This document shows, piece after piece, positions 26,522-35,270 of a stretch of DNA of 64,000 bases (within the stretch, counting starts at the first letter, position 1; each line of letters starts with the position of its first letter). This stretch comes from CALLPQ01 sp964421675 (GTDB lineage Bacteria; Pseudomonadota; Alphaproteobacteria; Caulobacterales; Parvularculaceae): positions 55,015 to 119,014 of the forward strand of contig CAYQXV010000003.1 in assembly GCA_964421675.1 (NCBI GenBank), written 5' to 3'. The notes under the pieces were generated by a model, which saw nothing but the letters and a program-made list of their open reading frames with translations, did no database searches and was not told the DNA's origin. The position numbers and the translations under genes are program-made.

Positions 26522-26550
26522 TTGCGCTTTTGGCGTTTGGCTGGCATAAT
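26522..26550 (+). promoter_or_regulatory. Candidate promoter of the DUF2807-like gene
   Basis: TTGCGC (26522-26527) and CATAAT (26545-26550) are separated by 17 bases. The predicted transcript would begin about 80 bases before ATG 26638. Confidence 0.4.
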
Positions 26551-26637
26551 ATTTGTAGGGTTGGGTGCAGCTATTGGGTTTGTTGATGTTCGTTCCGCTT
26601 ATGGGGCGCGATATCGAATATGTTGGGATGGATGATT

Positions 26638-27645
26638 ATGTCATATGCAAAACAGATGAGTCTGCGTGCGCCAGCTTGGATGCACCCGATTGTCGCTGGG
26701 GCGACAATGGCGATGTGTGTCATGTTGGGGCAGACCAGCGCCAGCGCGCAAAGTTTTGAGGCGAGCACTGTCTCAGTTCAGGATTTTACCGGCAGTGTTG
26801 AGCTTGTTAGCCGCCCGGTCGACGGAGCGGACAAAACCATCCGTGTTGAAATCCGCCAGGGAAATAGCTTCCAGCCCGTTGAAGTCGATCTTGATGGTGA
26901 CGTTGTTGTTGTTGAAGGCGCGCGCTGGAAGGAGGACAATGACCGAAATTGCTGTGATGGAAAAATTAATCGTGAATTTTACCCGCGTAAAGGTCGTAAG
27001 CTTTCAACGGGTGAACCTGTTGATGAGGATCTATTTGCCGAATACCCAACCTTGATCATTACGGTTCCTGTACGAAGCAATGTTACCTTTGTTGATGCGC
27101 GCATCAAACTTGATATGGAGACCATTGATGGGAAATTAGACCTGCATGGTTGTTATGTTTACGGTGAAACCGGCGATGTTGATGAGGCCGTTATTGGCCT
27201 CGTGTCGGGAAGTCGGTTGGTTATGGGCGATATCGATGCGGGAATCGAGATTGACCTTTCAGGCGATGCCGACCTTAAACTGGGTACGGTCTCAATCGCT
27301 GATGTTGATATTGCAGGTCCGGGTGATGTGATTTTTGACCGGGTAGACGGTATGCTTGATATCTCAATTGCAGGATCAGGTCTTGTGCGTTCTGATTGGG
27401 TGGAGGGGCCTATGACATTGCGTGTTGCAGGATCTGGCGGGGCCGCGATTAAAGATGGCCGCGTTGACCGACTAAAGGCAATCGTTGATGGCTCTGGTGG
27501 ATTGCTGTTTGAAGGCCTTGTTGTGAATCCAGATTTACGTCTCTACGGATCAAGCGAAGTGCGCCTTGCCCGTATTCAAGGACGCATTGTCCATGAAGGA
27601 TCTGGCGAGCTTTATGTTGGCGGTGAATTGCGCAAGCGCCCGTAA
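26638..27645 (+). CDS. Exported protein resembling DUF2807 (GIN/auto-transporter head-like) proteins
   Basis: A signal peptide (hydrophobic stretch PIVAGATMAMCVMLG, cut near SAQS) is followed by a beta-rich protein. Repeated short strands in its second half (GDIDAGIEIDLSGDADLKLG, then FDRVDGMLDISIAGSGLV, then AIVDGSGGLLFEG) look like the beta-solenoid of DUF2807 proteins. Two adjacent Cys (DRNCCDG) and one more Cys could form disulfides. Function is unknown; export to the periplasm or surface is likely. ATG 26638 has GGGATGG about 8 bases upstream; ATG 26620 in frame does not. The gene is intact and stops 10 bases before the assembly gap. Confidence 0.6.
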   Translation: MSYAKQMSLRAPAWMHPIVAGATMAMCVMLGQTSASAQSFEASTVSVQDFTGSVELVSRPVDGADKTIRVEIRQGNSFQPVEVDLDGDVVVVEGARWKEDNDRNCCDGKINREFYPRKGRKLSTGEPVDEDLFAEYPTLIITVPVRSNVTFVDARIKLDMETIDGKLDLHGCYVYGETGDVDEAVIGLVSGSRLVMGDIDAGIEIDLSGDADLKLGTVSIADVDIAGPGDVIFDRVDGMLDISIAGSGLVRSDWVEGPMTLRVAGSGGAAIKDGRVDRLKAIVDGSGGLLFEGLVVNPDLRLYGSSEVRLARIQGRIVHEGSGELYVGGELRKRP

Positions 27646-27655
27646 GGCGCCCATA
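27601..27655 (+). repeat. 55-base sequence identical to 27756-27810 (left copy, contig end)
   Basis: These 55 bases, ending at the first N, are the true 3' end of the DUF2807-like gene plus GGCGCCCATA. They recur exactly on the other side of the gap, as expected for two contigs that overlap by one k-mer. Confidence 0.95.
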
Positions 27656-27755
27656 NNNNNNNNNNNNNNNNNNNNNNNNNNNNNNNNNNNNNNNNNNNNN
27701 NNNNNNNNNNNNNNNNNNNNNNNNNNNNNNNNNNNNNNNNNNNNNNNNNNNNNNN
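27656..27755. other. Assembly gap of 100 Ns
   Basis: Exactly 100 undetermined bases, a conventional scaffold spacer. Because both flanks carry the same 55 bases, the true distance is probably negative (an overlap) and no sequence need be missing. Confidence 0.97.
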
Positions 27756-27810
27756 TCTGGCGAGCTTTATGTTGGCGGTGAATTGCGCAAGCGCCCGTAA
27801 GGCGCCCATA
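27756..27810 (+). repeat. 55-base sequence identical to 27601-27655 (right copy)
   Basis: An exact copy of the gene end left of the gap. It is most likely the same chromosomal sequence assembled twice and not a duplicated gene fragment. It is followed by a second copy of GGCGCCCATA, giving a short tandem repeat. Confidence 0.95.
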
Positions 27811-27860
27811 GGGCGCCCATAAATCATTTGTGTATTTGCCGGTAACTCGCCGCTATTTTG

Positions 27861-27886
27861 ACTCTGGTTTTAAAACCAGAGTTTTA
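27861..27886 (+). terminator. Terminator, convergent position
   Basis: The perfect inverted repeat ACTCTGGTTTT-AAAACCAGAGT (27861-27882) is followed by TTTT on the + strand. It ends the DUF2807-like transcript before the leftward cluster. Confidence 0.65.
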
Positions 27887-27899
27887 ATCTCAGCGCACG

Positions 27900-30029
27900 C
27901 TAAGTTTTGCTGCCATTGGGCCGGCTTTCCAGATACCAGGCAATTCCCAAGAATAATGCGATTAAACCCAACCACACCCACGGGCTTGTAAAGGGCGCTG
28001 TGGTGCGTCCATCGACGCGCGATGCATCGCGGCGCACGATGCCTGCCCATCCCGGACCCGACCGCGCAGCACTTTCCCTAAGGTTCGGGCCTATCTGACG
28101 AAAGGCGGGCAATCTAAGAGTGGAGGATGTTGGGCGCACAGAAAAAATTCCCCCGCGTGTAAGCTGGGCCAGCGGTGTTAATTTGCGGTCCTCAGAAACA
28201 ACATCTTGCAGTTCTGGGGCCGCCGCCAACCCGATTGCCCCGATCGCAAACAGATCGCCAGAGGCTGCCCGGTAAAGGCCTGGCTCCATATCCTCTAAGC
28301 GGGCCTCGAATTGACCAGCATCGATCTGCGTTGGTGTCACGGTTCGCGTGCTATTGTCTGGCAACGTAATGATGACGGGCCCGGCGGTATCACTAAGGGT
28401 TTGCCGGGAAATGATAAGCGTGTTGGCAGCCGCGCTCAGTCGTAACTGTTCTTCTTCCAGCTGCGGTTCTTTCATCAGCCAATGGGCTGTGCGCCGTAAT
28501 AATTCAGCATGCGGACCGCCGCCATCAAACCCGCGCGCCCATAACCATATATGGTCGGACTGGATCATGCCCACGCGGCCTTTGCCAACACGATTTAACA
28601 CTAAAATAGGAAGATCGTCCGGGCCGGCCATGAGGCTGGTGCCTTCACGTATCGCTGTCGGTATTGCGCGAATCCATCGCCCCCAAATTTCCTGATCGGG
28701 AAGCCCAGCGGTTACCGGGTGGCGCTTACCTGCATCGGTGAGTGTTGGGCGAAACGGTGTTTCCACACTCCCTTCCAGCGGCAACAGAGGCAGAAGATAA
28801 GAAATGGTCCGTCGCCGCGATAGCGATAGGCGGCCATTAAACTCAGGGCCAGAGGCGACCAGCATTGCGCCGCCTTCCTCCACAAATCTCGCAATATTGT
28901 CGAAGTGATAGGATTTCAAAACATTGCGCCATGTGTATCGGTCAAAAATGATCAGATCAAACTCGCGCAGTTTTTCTATAAATAACTCATTGGTTGGGAA
29001 AGGAATGAGCGCGAGTTCGTTGGGCTGTGCCGCATCGAACTTATCTGCGGTCCGAAGAATGGTGAAATGCACCATATCAATGGAGGGATCAGATTTTAAA
29101 AGGTTGCGCCATACGCGCTCGCCGGGGTTTGGCTCGCCTGATATGAGGAGAACGCGCAATCGGTCGCGAACCGCGGTTATGGGCAGGACGACAATATTGT
29201 TGGCGTTTGTCAGCTCACCTTCCAGAGTTGCGACTTGTAACTCAACAATGATTTCACCGGGGCGCTCCAGCGGAACATCAAAGCCGACATCAATACCGGT
29301 TTCCACATTCTCGCGTAAAATCTCGCGGCCATCGACACGTAGTACAACCGGAACGCTGGCTTTATCGGTACGCGCTATGCGATTGGGCCCGACATCTTCA
29401 ATACGAAAGGAGACGCGAACGCTTTCGCGCACAATACCGTATCGGGGAGCGGCCTTTAAAGTCAGAAGGCGGTCGACTTCATCGGCTCTGCCGGTCAGCA
29501 GCACATGCAAAGGAACGCCGCCGGGAATAAGTCCGGCGAGCGGCGAGGGCGGGGCATCGCGTGTGTCATCGGGCAGCGCGATATCGCTCGCCTGACCATC
29601 TGTGACAATAAAAATAGCGGCCAGTTGTTGGCGCTGAAGGGTGCCAAGAGCATCGCGCAAGCCTTCCGCGAGCCGCGTTTCCTGGTCGCCAGTGATCTCA
29701 ACAAAACGAATATCGAGGTATTCCGCCCGGTTGCCTCTTTCGGTCAATCGTTCGGTGATTTGTGTTGTAATATCGGCCCGGCCATCAAGTTGCTGGCTTT
29801 GCGAGCGATCAACAAGCACAAGCACAATATCATCAAGGGGGGTGCGTTCATCACTTTGCAAAATCGGATTTGCGAGAATACCCAATAGGGTCGCAAGAGC
29901 GAGTGCGCGAAAGATGCCGCTGAGGGGACTGCGAAACAAAAACAAAACGGCGATCACACAAGCCATCACCGCGGCGATGATCAATAGCGGCCAGGCAATG
30001 AGCGGGGCGAAGGTCAAAGCGTTGGTCAT
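27900..30029 (-). CDS. Membrane protein with VWA-like and glutamine-amidotransferase-like regions
   Basis: Two transmembrane helices open the protein (about residues 10-32 and 40-55). A VWA-like region follows, LVLVDRSQSQQLDG, with a DRSQS in place of the usual DxSxS metal site, and then FIVTDGQASD. The middle has LRVLLISGEPNPGERVWRNLL and a FVEEGGAMLVASGPEFNG segment like class I amidotransferase folds in this family, but no catalytic Cys is evident. A C-terminal helix (PWVWLGLIALFLGIAWYL) ends it. At 709 residues it is the last gene of a MoxR/DUF58/BatA cluster and overlaps the previous one by 4 bases. Its role is unknown; chaperone or envelope-stress functions are proposed for relatives. 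Confidence 0.75.
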   Translation of the reverse strand: MTNALTFAPLIAWPLLIIAAVMACVIAVLFLFRSPLSGIFRALALATLLGILANPILQSDERTPLDDIVLVLVDRSQSQQLDGRADITTQITERLTERGNRAEYLDIRFVEITGDQETRLAEGLRDALGTLQRQQLAAIFIVTDGQASDIALPDDTRDAPPSPLAGLIPGGVPLHVLLTGRADEVDRLLTLKAAPRYGIVRESVRVSFRIEDVGPNRIARTDKASVPVVLRVDGREILRENVETGIDVGFDVPLERPGEIIVELQVATLEGELTNANNIVVLPITAVRDRLRVLLISGEPNPGERVWRNLLKSDPSIDMVHFTILRTADKFDAAQPNELALIPFPTNELFIEKLREFDLIIFDRYTWRNVLKSYHFDNIARFVEEGGAMLVASGPEFNGRLSLSRRRTISYLLPLLPLEGSVETPFRPTLTDAGKRHPVTAGLPDQEIWGRWIRAIPTAIREGTSLMAGPDDLPILVLNRVGKGRVGMIQSDHIWLWARGFDGGGPHAELLRRTAHWLMKEPQLEEEQLRLSAAANTLIISRQTLSDTAGPVIITLPDNSTRTVTPTQIDAGQFEARLEDMEPGLYRAASGDLFAIGAIGLAAAPELQDVVSEDRKLTPLAQLTRGGIFSVRPTSSTLRLPAFRQIGPNLRESAARSGPGWAGIVRRDASRVDGRTTAPFTSPWVWLGLIALFLGIAWYLESRPNGSKT

Positions 30030-32866
30030 GGCGCCTTCTCCCCTAACCGTTCTAAAAGAATGGTCGCGTGCACCTGATCGGTTTTATAATTTCCGGTAAA
30101 GGCAACCATTGCCATATTAATCCCGGAACGGAAGGCCATTTCGCGTGCGCGCGGGCCGTCATTGAATGAATTGGCAATCATTGGGCGCACCGCATTGCCA
30201 TTATCAAAGCGCGCCCATGCACCCGCCCAATCGCGCCCTCCAATGATCAATGGTGTCACCCCATCATTGAAGGCGGACCCGGCGGCGACCCAAACCGGCC
30301 TTGCCCCCATGCGCCCTCTTAATTCTGGTAAAAGATAATAAGAACGGCGTAATACATGTTCAGTGGGCAACTGGATTAAGGGGGGCGTGTCGATCCGTGA
30401 GAGTAACTCGCGCAATGCCGCCGCCTCGGCGGTTTCCTGGCCAATGCTGGCGCGTTCGTCATCGCGCGTATCAAAAATAATCAAGCCGCCAAGCCGCATA
30501 TAATCTTCAATCTCCGCAAGAACGCTATCGGGGAGTGTTTGGACGCCCGGGACAATTGGCCAATATAAAATTGGGTAGATTGAAAAATCATCTGCTGTCA
30601 GATCAATCGCAATCGGCGCGGATGGAGAGACGGTTGTGCGCCGGGAAAGTTCCTGGCTGAGTGAGGCTAATCCAAGAGCGGTTAAACGGTCGGTTTCCCC
30701 GTCACCGGTTTTTACATAAGCAAACTTGGTGGTTAATGTTGAATCGATGGTTTGTTGATCAATGGGCAGATCAAGGGGCGCTGTTTGTGCATTTGCTGAT
30801 GGGGTGCTTGCGGTAAATGTTACAAGGCTAACAGCGATAATCATCATCGCAGAAACACCGGCAGATGGCCGTAACGCGCGAAGCCGCCCGCCTAGCCACA
30901 AGCTTGCCATCATGTCTGCGAGTAAAAGCAACAGGGCCGCCGTGAAGAAAAACACCCATAAATATTGCGGCGGGGAGGCTGCATAAGAACGTGTCTCAAT
31001 GCCGCTCAAGCTTAGCGGGGCGAAGGGTTCAGAATCGGTGATGGCATTCATAGCGATTGGCGTGTCCGGACTGCCGTAAAGACCCGGCGGGATTTGCGGG
31101 GAGGTTGGCTGTGTTGTCTCGCTTAATTGTACGCCCGATAAATTTGATGGCGGCGTGCGTAATTGACCAAACCCATCCAAAACGCTGATCGGGGAATAGC
31201 GAGTTGTTGCATTTTCTGTCAGGCTTTCATCGAGCGTTTCCGGGCTAAGGGATGACAAAAATGTCAGCCTGCGAAGCATATTGATAAATGTGTCGGAAAG
31301 CGGAAGATCGGACCAAAGCGGTGTCGCGGTGACATGGAATAAAACGATGAGCCCGTTTCCTTCCGCCCGGCCTGTAACCAGAGGCGTTCCGTCGCTAAGG
31401 CTTGCCCAGGTGCGCTCACTTGTTTCGCCGCCAGGCTCTGCGAGCACTTGTTGGCGGACCAATACATCACCGGGCACTGAAAGGCTGGCAAATGGTCCGT
31501 CCGGAGAAAATTGATCTAATGGCTGGGGCGTTGCCCAGGTTAGCGCGCCACCAAAGGCGCGTTCGCCTTTGCGTAATTGGACCGGTAAAAAGGGGAGCGC
31601 TTCGTCCAGCGCCGCATCCGCAAGCGAGGGACCGGCAAAGCGCACAAGCACGCCGCCGCGTTCAACCCATTCAGCAAGGCTCGCGCGATCACTCTCGCGC
31701 ATGCTGCCTACATCATTGAGAACGATCATTGAAACATTGGAGTTGACCAAGTTTGCAATAGAATCGGTTTGAAAGCTCGCATAAGCATTGAGCGCTTCGC
31801 GTACATAATGATTGCCCGATAAAAGGGCCGCATTTTGCTCACGCTCAGTGGGGAGCAGGCCAATAAGCGCCTGTCGGTCGCGGGCATCGGCAAGCCAGAC
31901 CCCAAGCGATGAACGCACACCTTCAAGGCGAACCTGTGCAAGATCGTTTTGCAGGGGTAAAGGCAGATTGATGGGGACGATTGCTTCACTGTCATTGGCC
32001 GCAATTTCGAGAGGCTGACGGGCCAATTCGCGTCCATCTCTGGCTTGGGCAACCAGCGAGCCTGAAAAGCCAAGACCGCGCGATAATTTGCGTATACGGA
32101 ATAGTTTACCAGGTTGGGCTGGATCGGGCGGTGCCTGCGACAGTGCCGGTTGCGGGCGTGTCTCGTCGCGATAGCGAACAAGGCTGCCGCGTTGATTGAG
32201 TGCGCGAAGAAACGCCAAATCAGTACCGTTATCGTGACTGGCTACGCCGTCACTTAGCCAGACTATTTCCGGTTGCTGATTATTAACTGTTCCCCCGCTT
32301 CCAGAGAGTGCAGAAAGACGCTCATCAAGTGCTTCAGTTGCGGTAAGGCCCTCATTACGGTCTGCGGCAAATGGTAAGGGCTCTGCGCGTTCGGCAAATT
32401 GTTGCAGGTCTTCAAAACTCATCGGACCAAGAAGCGTTTGTGTGCCTACGGGAAATGCTGGTGCAGTATTGAGGATGAAGGCGCTTCTTTGTGTGCCGCG
32501 AATAGATGCGGCCAGTCGCTCCAATTGCGCGGTGCGCGCGCTCCAGCCATTGGCCGCGCCATGGGTGTTGTCGAGCACAATAACCAGCGGGCCGCGATTT
32601 TGCGTGCGGTCCGGCGCGTTTAAGACAGGCCCCGCTAGCCCGATAATTACAAATGCTGCCAGTAAGAGGCGCATAAGAAGCAACCACCAGGGCGTTCGGT
32701 CCGGTGTTTCTTCTCGCTGGGTCAGTTTGCGCAAGATGACAAATGCGGGAAATTGCACTTGATTTGGCACAGGCGGGGTTGCCCGCAATAACCACCAAAG
32801 CAGCGGCAGACCGAGCAGCGCCAATAAAATTAGCGGCGTTAAAAATCCGAGGGCACCAAAGCTCAC
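30026..32866 (-). CDS. BatA-type N-terminal domain plus DUF4159 membrane protein
   Basis: The N-terminus, MSFGALGFLTPLILLALLGL then a WWLLLMRLLLAAFVIIGLAGP helix, is the aerotolerance BatA-type membrane domain. A VWA-like region (LVIVLDNTHGAANG) and a long periplasmic part follow. A central helix pair lies near residues 615-680, and the C-terminal DUF4159 domain includes KFAYVKTGDGETDRLTALGLASLSQEL and LGGLIIFDTRDD. It is 946 residues long. Its start overlaps the DUF58 gene by 4 bases and its end overlaps the next gene by 4 bases, so the three are tightly coupled. Function is not established. Confidence 0.8.
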   Translation of the reverse strand: MSFGALGFLTPLILLALLGLPLLWWLLRATPPVPNQVQFPAFVILRKLTQREETPDRTPWWLLLMRLLLAAFVIIGLAGPVLNAPDRTQNRGPLVIVLDNTHGAANGWSARTAQLERLAASIRGTQRSAFILNTAPAFPVGTQTLLGPMSFEDLQQFAERAEPLPFAADRNEGLTATEALDERLSALSGSGGTVNNQQPEIVWLSDGVASHDNGTDLAFLRALNQRGSLVRYRDETRPQPALSQAPPDPAQPGKLFRIRKLSRGLGFSGSLVAQARDGRELARQPLEIAANDSEAIVPINLPLPLQNDLAQVRLEGVRSSLGVWLADARDRQALIGLLPTEREQNAALLSGNHYVREALNAYASFQTDSIANLVNSNVSMIVLNDVGSMRESDRASLAEWVERGGVLVRFAGPSLADAALDEALPFLPVQLRKGERAFGGALTWATPQPLDQFSPDGPFASLSVPGDVLVRQQVLAEPGGETSERTWASLSDGTPLVTGRAEGNGLIVLFHVTATPLWSDLPLSDTFINMLRRLTFLSSLSPETLDESLTENATTRYSPISVLDGFGQLRTPPSNLSGVQLSETTQPTSPQIPPGLYGSPDTPIAMNAITDSEPFAPLSLSGIETRSYAASPPQYLWVFFFTAALLLLLADMMASLWLGGRLRALRPSAGVSAMMIIAVSLVTFTASTPSANAQTAPLDLPIDQQTIDSTLTTKFAYVKTGDGETDRLTALGLASLSQELSRRTTVSPSAPIAIDLTADDFSIYPILYWPIVPGVQTLPDSVLAEIEDYMRLGGLIIFDTRDDERASIGQETAEAAALRELLSRIDTPPLIQLPTEHVLRRSYYLLPELRGRMGARPVWVAAGSAFNDGVTPLIIGGRDWAGAWARFDNGNAVRPMIANSFNDGPRAREMAFRSGINMAMVAFTGNYKTDQVHATILLERLGEKAP

Positions 32867-33846
32867 GCAGCACTCTCCTTCACACCGCGCGCAAAGGCGG
32901 CTGCCGGTTGTGCAATGGCTTGGGTCAGAAACAATAACGCATCATGGGCATTATGATCCGTACGGTGAACAAGATATGGCCAGCCATAACGGTTCGAGAT
33001 TTCTCGCAAGCTTGATTGATGGTCCTGAAAGGTTTGCCCATAGGATTGGCGCAAACTGCCCGCATTGCCAAACAACAGCCGTTCGGGGCTTTCCACATCA
33101 GCAAATTCGGTCCGGCCGCGAAATGGAAAATCAATTTCTGCAGGGTCGAGAACCTGACATAAAACACCCTTTGCTCCGCGGCGCGCATAATGATCAATGG
33201 CGGTGCGGACTTTGTCCGGGTCCATAAGATAATCGCTTACCAAAATAAGATGATGGCCCGCACGAATCCGGTCGCCTACGGGCAACGCGCCCGCATCGTC
33301 GGCAATATCATGGTCAAAGCGCTCAAGCACCCGCGCCGGGGCCCCGCGGCCATGAAAGAGTCTGGACGACCCGGTTGGCGAGGCATGAGACGGCGATGGG
33401 CTGTTTTGGCGTGCACCGCTCAACACGCCAATGCGCTCGCCGCCCTCGCTCAGCAATATTGCCAAGGCAATGGACAGAACGGTTGCACGATGGTGTTTTT
33501 GCGGCGTTGAAGACAGGGATGAATAAGCCATGGACGCCGATGCATCGCGCCAGAACCAGATAGCGGCAGCCGCCTCCCACTCATTTTGGCGCACATAAAG
33601 TCGGTCGCTAGCGCGGGCGGACTGACGCCAATCAATTGATGAGACCGGATCGCCAAAACTGTATGGCCGGTGCTGCCAATAGGTCTCGCCGGGACCGGCT
33701 TGACGTCTTCCATGTTCGCCAAGGCTCGTGGTGCGCGCAAGGGCTTCGGCTTCCGCGAGCAAGGCCGGAAAGTGGGCCGCCAGCTGTTCCGCGTGTGTTC
33801 TGACAATCGCAGAGTTGCGGGCTGAAGAAGGGTTTGTTTCGGTCAC
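32863..33846 (-). CDS. DUF58 domain protein
   Basis: The signature YSFGDPVSSIDWRQSARASDRLYVRQNEWE is that of DUF58 proteins, which carry a degenerate VWA fold. FWRDASASMAYSS is the counterpart of the metal site (DASAS). The protein is 327 residues without membrane segments. DUF58 proteins always accompany MoxR ATPases and are thought to be their partner or substrate adaptor. The ATG at 33846 is 25 bases after the moxR stop. Confidence 0.85.
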   Translation of the reverse strand: MTETNPSSARNSAIVRTHAEQLAAHFPALLAEAEALARTTSLGEHGRRQAGPGETYWQHRPYSFGDPVSSIDWRQSARASDRLYVRQNEWEAAAAIWFWRDASASMAYSSLSSTPQKHHRATVLSIALAILLSEGGERIGVLSGARQNSPSPSHASPTGSSRLFHGRGAPARVLERFDHDIADDAGALPVGDRIRAGHHLILVSDYLMDPDKVRTAIDHYARRGAKGVLCQVLDPAEIDFPFRGRTEFADVESPERLLFGNAGSLRQSYGQTFQDHQSSLREISNRYGWPYLVHRTDHNAHDALLFLTQAIAQPAAAFARGVKESAA

Positions 33847-33871
33847 GCGTGGGCCTTAAACGGGGCGAGAG

Positions 33872-34870
33872 TTAAATATGGGCCTGGCAAAGCTCTTGAA
33901 TGAAGTCATCAATTTCGATGCCTTCGGCCCGCGCAGCAAAGCTAAGGGCCATGCGATGTTTTAATACCGGGGTGGCCAGCGAAATCACATCTTCTAGTGA
34001 GGGGGCCATGCGGCCATCAATCAGGGCCGCAGCGCGCACGGTGAGCGACAATGCTTGGCTGGCGCGCGGGCCCGGGCCCCATGAAACCAGTGAATTAACG
34101 CGGTCGCTCGCCTCTGGTCCGGGGCGTGCTGCACGAACGAGGGACAGGATTGACGTGACGACATTATCACCGATTGGCATGGTGCGGACCATGGATTGAA
34201 CCGCCTGTAGGCCAGCGGGGTCAAGAACGGCGCTATTTGTATGGGTTTTGCCGGTTGTGGTTTCCGCCAGCATTTTGCGCTCGGCCTGCTCATCGGGGAA
34301 GGGGACGTCGATTTGCATCAAAAACCGGTCCAATTGTGCTTCGGGCAGGGGGTATGTGCCTTCCTGCTCGATTGGGTTTTGGGTGGCCAGCACATGAAAG
34401 GGCTTAGGCAGGTCGTGGCGCTCGCCAGCAACGGTTACAAATCCCTCCTGCATCGCCTGCAGCAAGGCAGATTGGGTGCGCGGGCTTGCCCGGTTAATTT
34501 CATCGGCCATCAGCATTTGCGTGAAAATTGGCCCCGGAACGAAGCGAAATAGCCGTTTTCCGTCTGGTGCTTCTTCCAGTACCTCTGAGCCTAAAATATC
34601 GCCCGGCATCAAATCTGGGGTGAATTGGACCCGTTTGGCAGAATGCCCCAAAACATCGGCAATGGAGGTCACGAGCAGGGTTTTTGCAAGCCCCGGCGCG
34701 CCAACCAAGAGCCCATGGCCACCAGCGGCAAGAACAGTCAGCGCATGGCGGATCACCTGATCCTGGCCAAAAATAACGCCTGACAGCGCATTTCGAGCCT
34801 GCGCCATCTTATCGGCGAGTTTTTCAAACTCATTAATCCCGCCTTGACCATCCTCAAACTTGCTATCCAT
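33872..34870 (-). CDS. MoxR-family AAA+ ATPase
   Basis: Walker A is LLVGAPGLAKTLLV, Walker B is MLMADEINRASPRTQSALLQAMQE, and the sensor 1 region is VLATQNPIEQEGTYPLPEAQLDRF, all diagnostic of MoxR ATPases. The protein has 332 residues and is cytoplasmic. It is the first gene of a four-gene leftward cluster with DUF58, BatA/DUF4159 and VWA-like membrane proteins. AAGGAA lies 8-13 bases before the start. Family members act as chaperones that insert metals or mature VWA-domain partners; the client here is unknown. Confidence 0.9.
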   Translation of the reverse strand: MDSKFEDGQGGINEFEKLADKMAQARNALSGVIFGQDQVIRHALTVLAAGGHGLLVGAPGLAKTLLVTSIADVLGHSAKRVQFTPDLMPGDILGSEVLEEAPDGKRLFRFVPGPIFTQMLMADEINRASPRTQSALLQAMQEGFVTVAGERHDLPKPFHVLATQNPIEQEGTYPLPEAQLDRFLMQIDVPFPDEQAERKMLAETTTGKTHTNSAVLDPAGLQAVQSMVRTMPIGDNVVTSILSLVRAARPGPEASDRVNSLVSWGPGPRASQALSLTVRAAALIDGRMAPSLEDVISLATPVLKHRMALSFAARAEGIEIDDFIQELCQAHI

Positions 34871-35270
34871 TGAAATTCCTTATGATTGTGTCGTCTCAGA
34901 GCGCTTTTGGTTTATCATGCCTGCATGGCAAATGGGAAACACCTTGTCGTCAAATTTGGGCATTTTGACGAATTCTTGAGCGAATATCGCTGAAGTTGGT
35001 ATCGCCAATCCCCATCTGTTGATAACCTGATAAAGATTTGATGCCATAAAATGGTCGTGGCTAGGTTAATATTTGCTGATAAGATAAGCATTTAGCGACA
35101 TTGGTCGAAGGTTACGGCCAAACAAGCTGGCCAAAAAATACCGGGTTGAAAGGCCTGCTGGACAGACACACCTTAGGGTGAGCCTAAACAGTGGATTTTT
35201 AATCGCCTAAAGCAGTAAACGAGCCGTTCGCGGCATGAAATTTTAAAGAGCGGGATTCAAGGGGTTTTGC
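34871..35270. other. Divergent intergenic region between moxR and sppA
   Basis: About 400 bases with no credible gene. It should carry promoters for both directions. The clearest element is the inverted repeat at 34947-34971. GGCCA/TGGCC and ACACC/GGTG small repeats lie near 35115-35185. No RNA gene was recognised. Confidence 0.5.
34947..34971. promoter_or_regulatory. Inverted repeat upstream of the moxR cluster (possible operator)
   Basis: TCGTCAAA (34947-34954) and TTTGACGA (34964-34971) form a perfect 8-bp inverted repeat with a 9-base spacer, about 80-100 bases before the moxR start. The - strand reads TTTGACG in both halves, containing a -35-like TTGACG, so a dimeric regulator bound here could control the cluster. 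Confidence 0.4.

Noticed and set aside
27566..27827. Open frames on both strands running across the block of Ns
   Set aside because: They only exist because N bases are translated as unknown residues; the real gene ends at 27645 and the rest is the duplicated contig end.
28924..29595. A 223-residue + strand frame inside the leftward VWA-like membrane gene
   Set aside because: Ser/Arg/Thr-rich translation typical of an antisense shadow; the - strand gene has transmembrane and family features.
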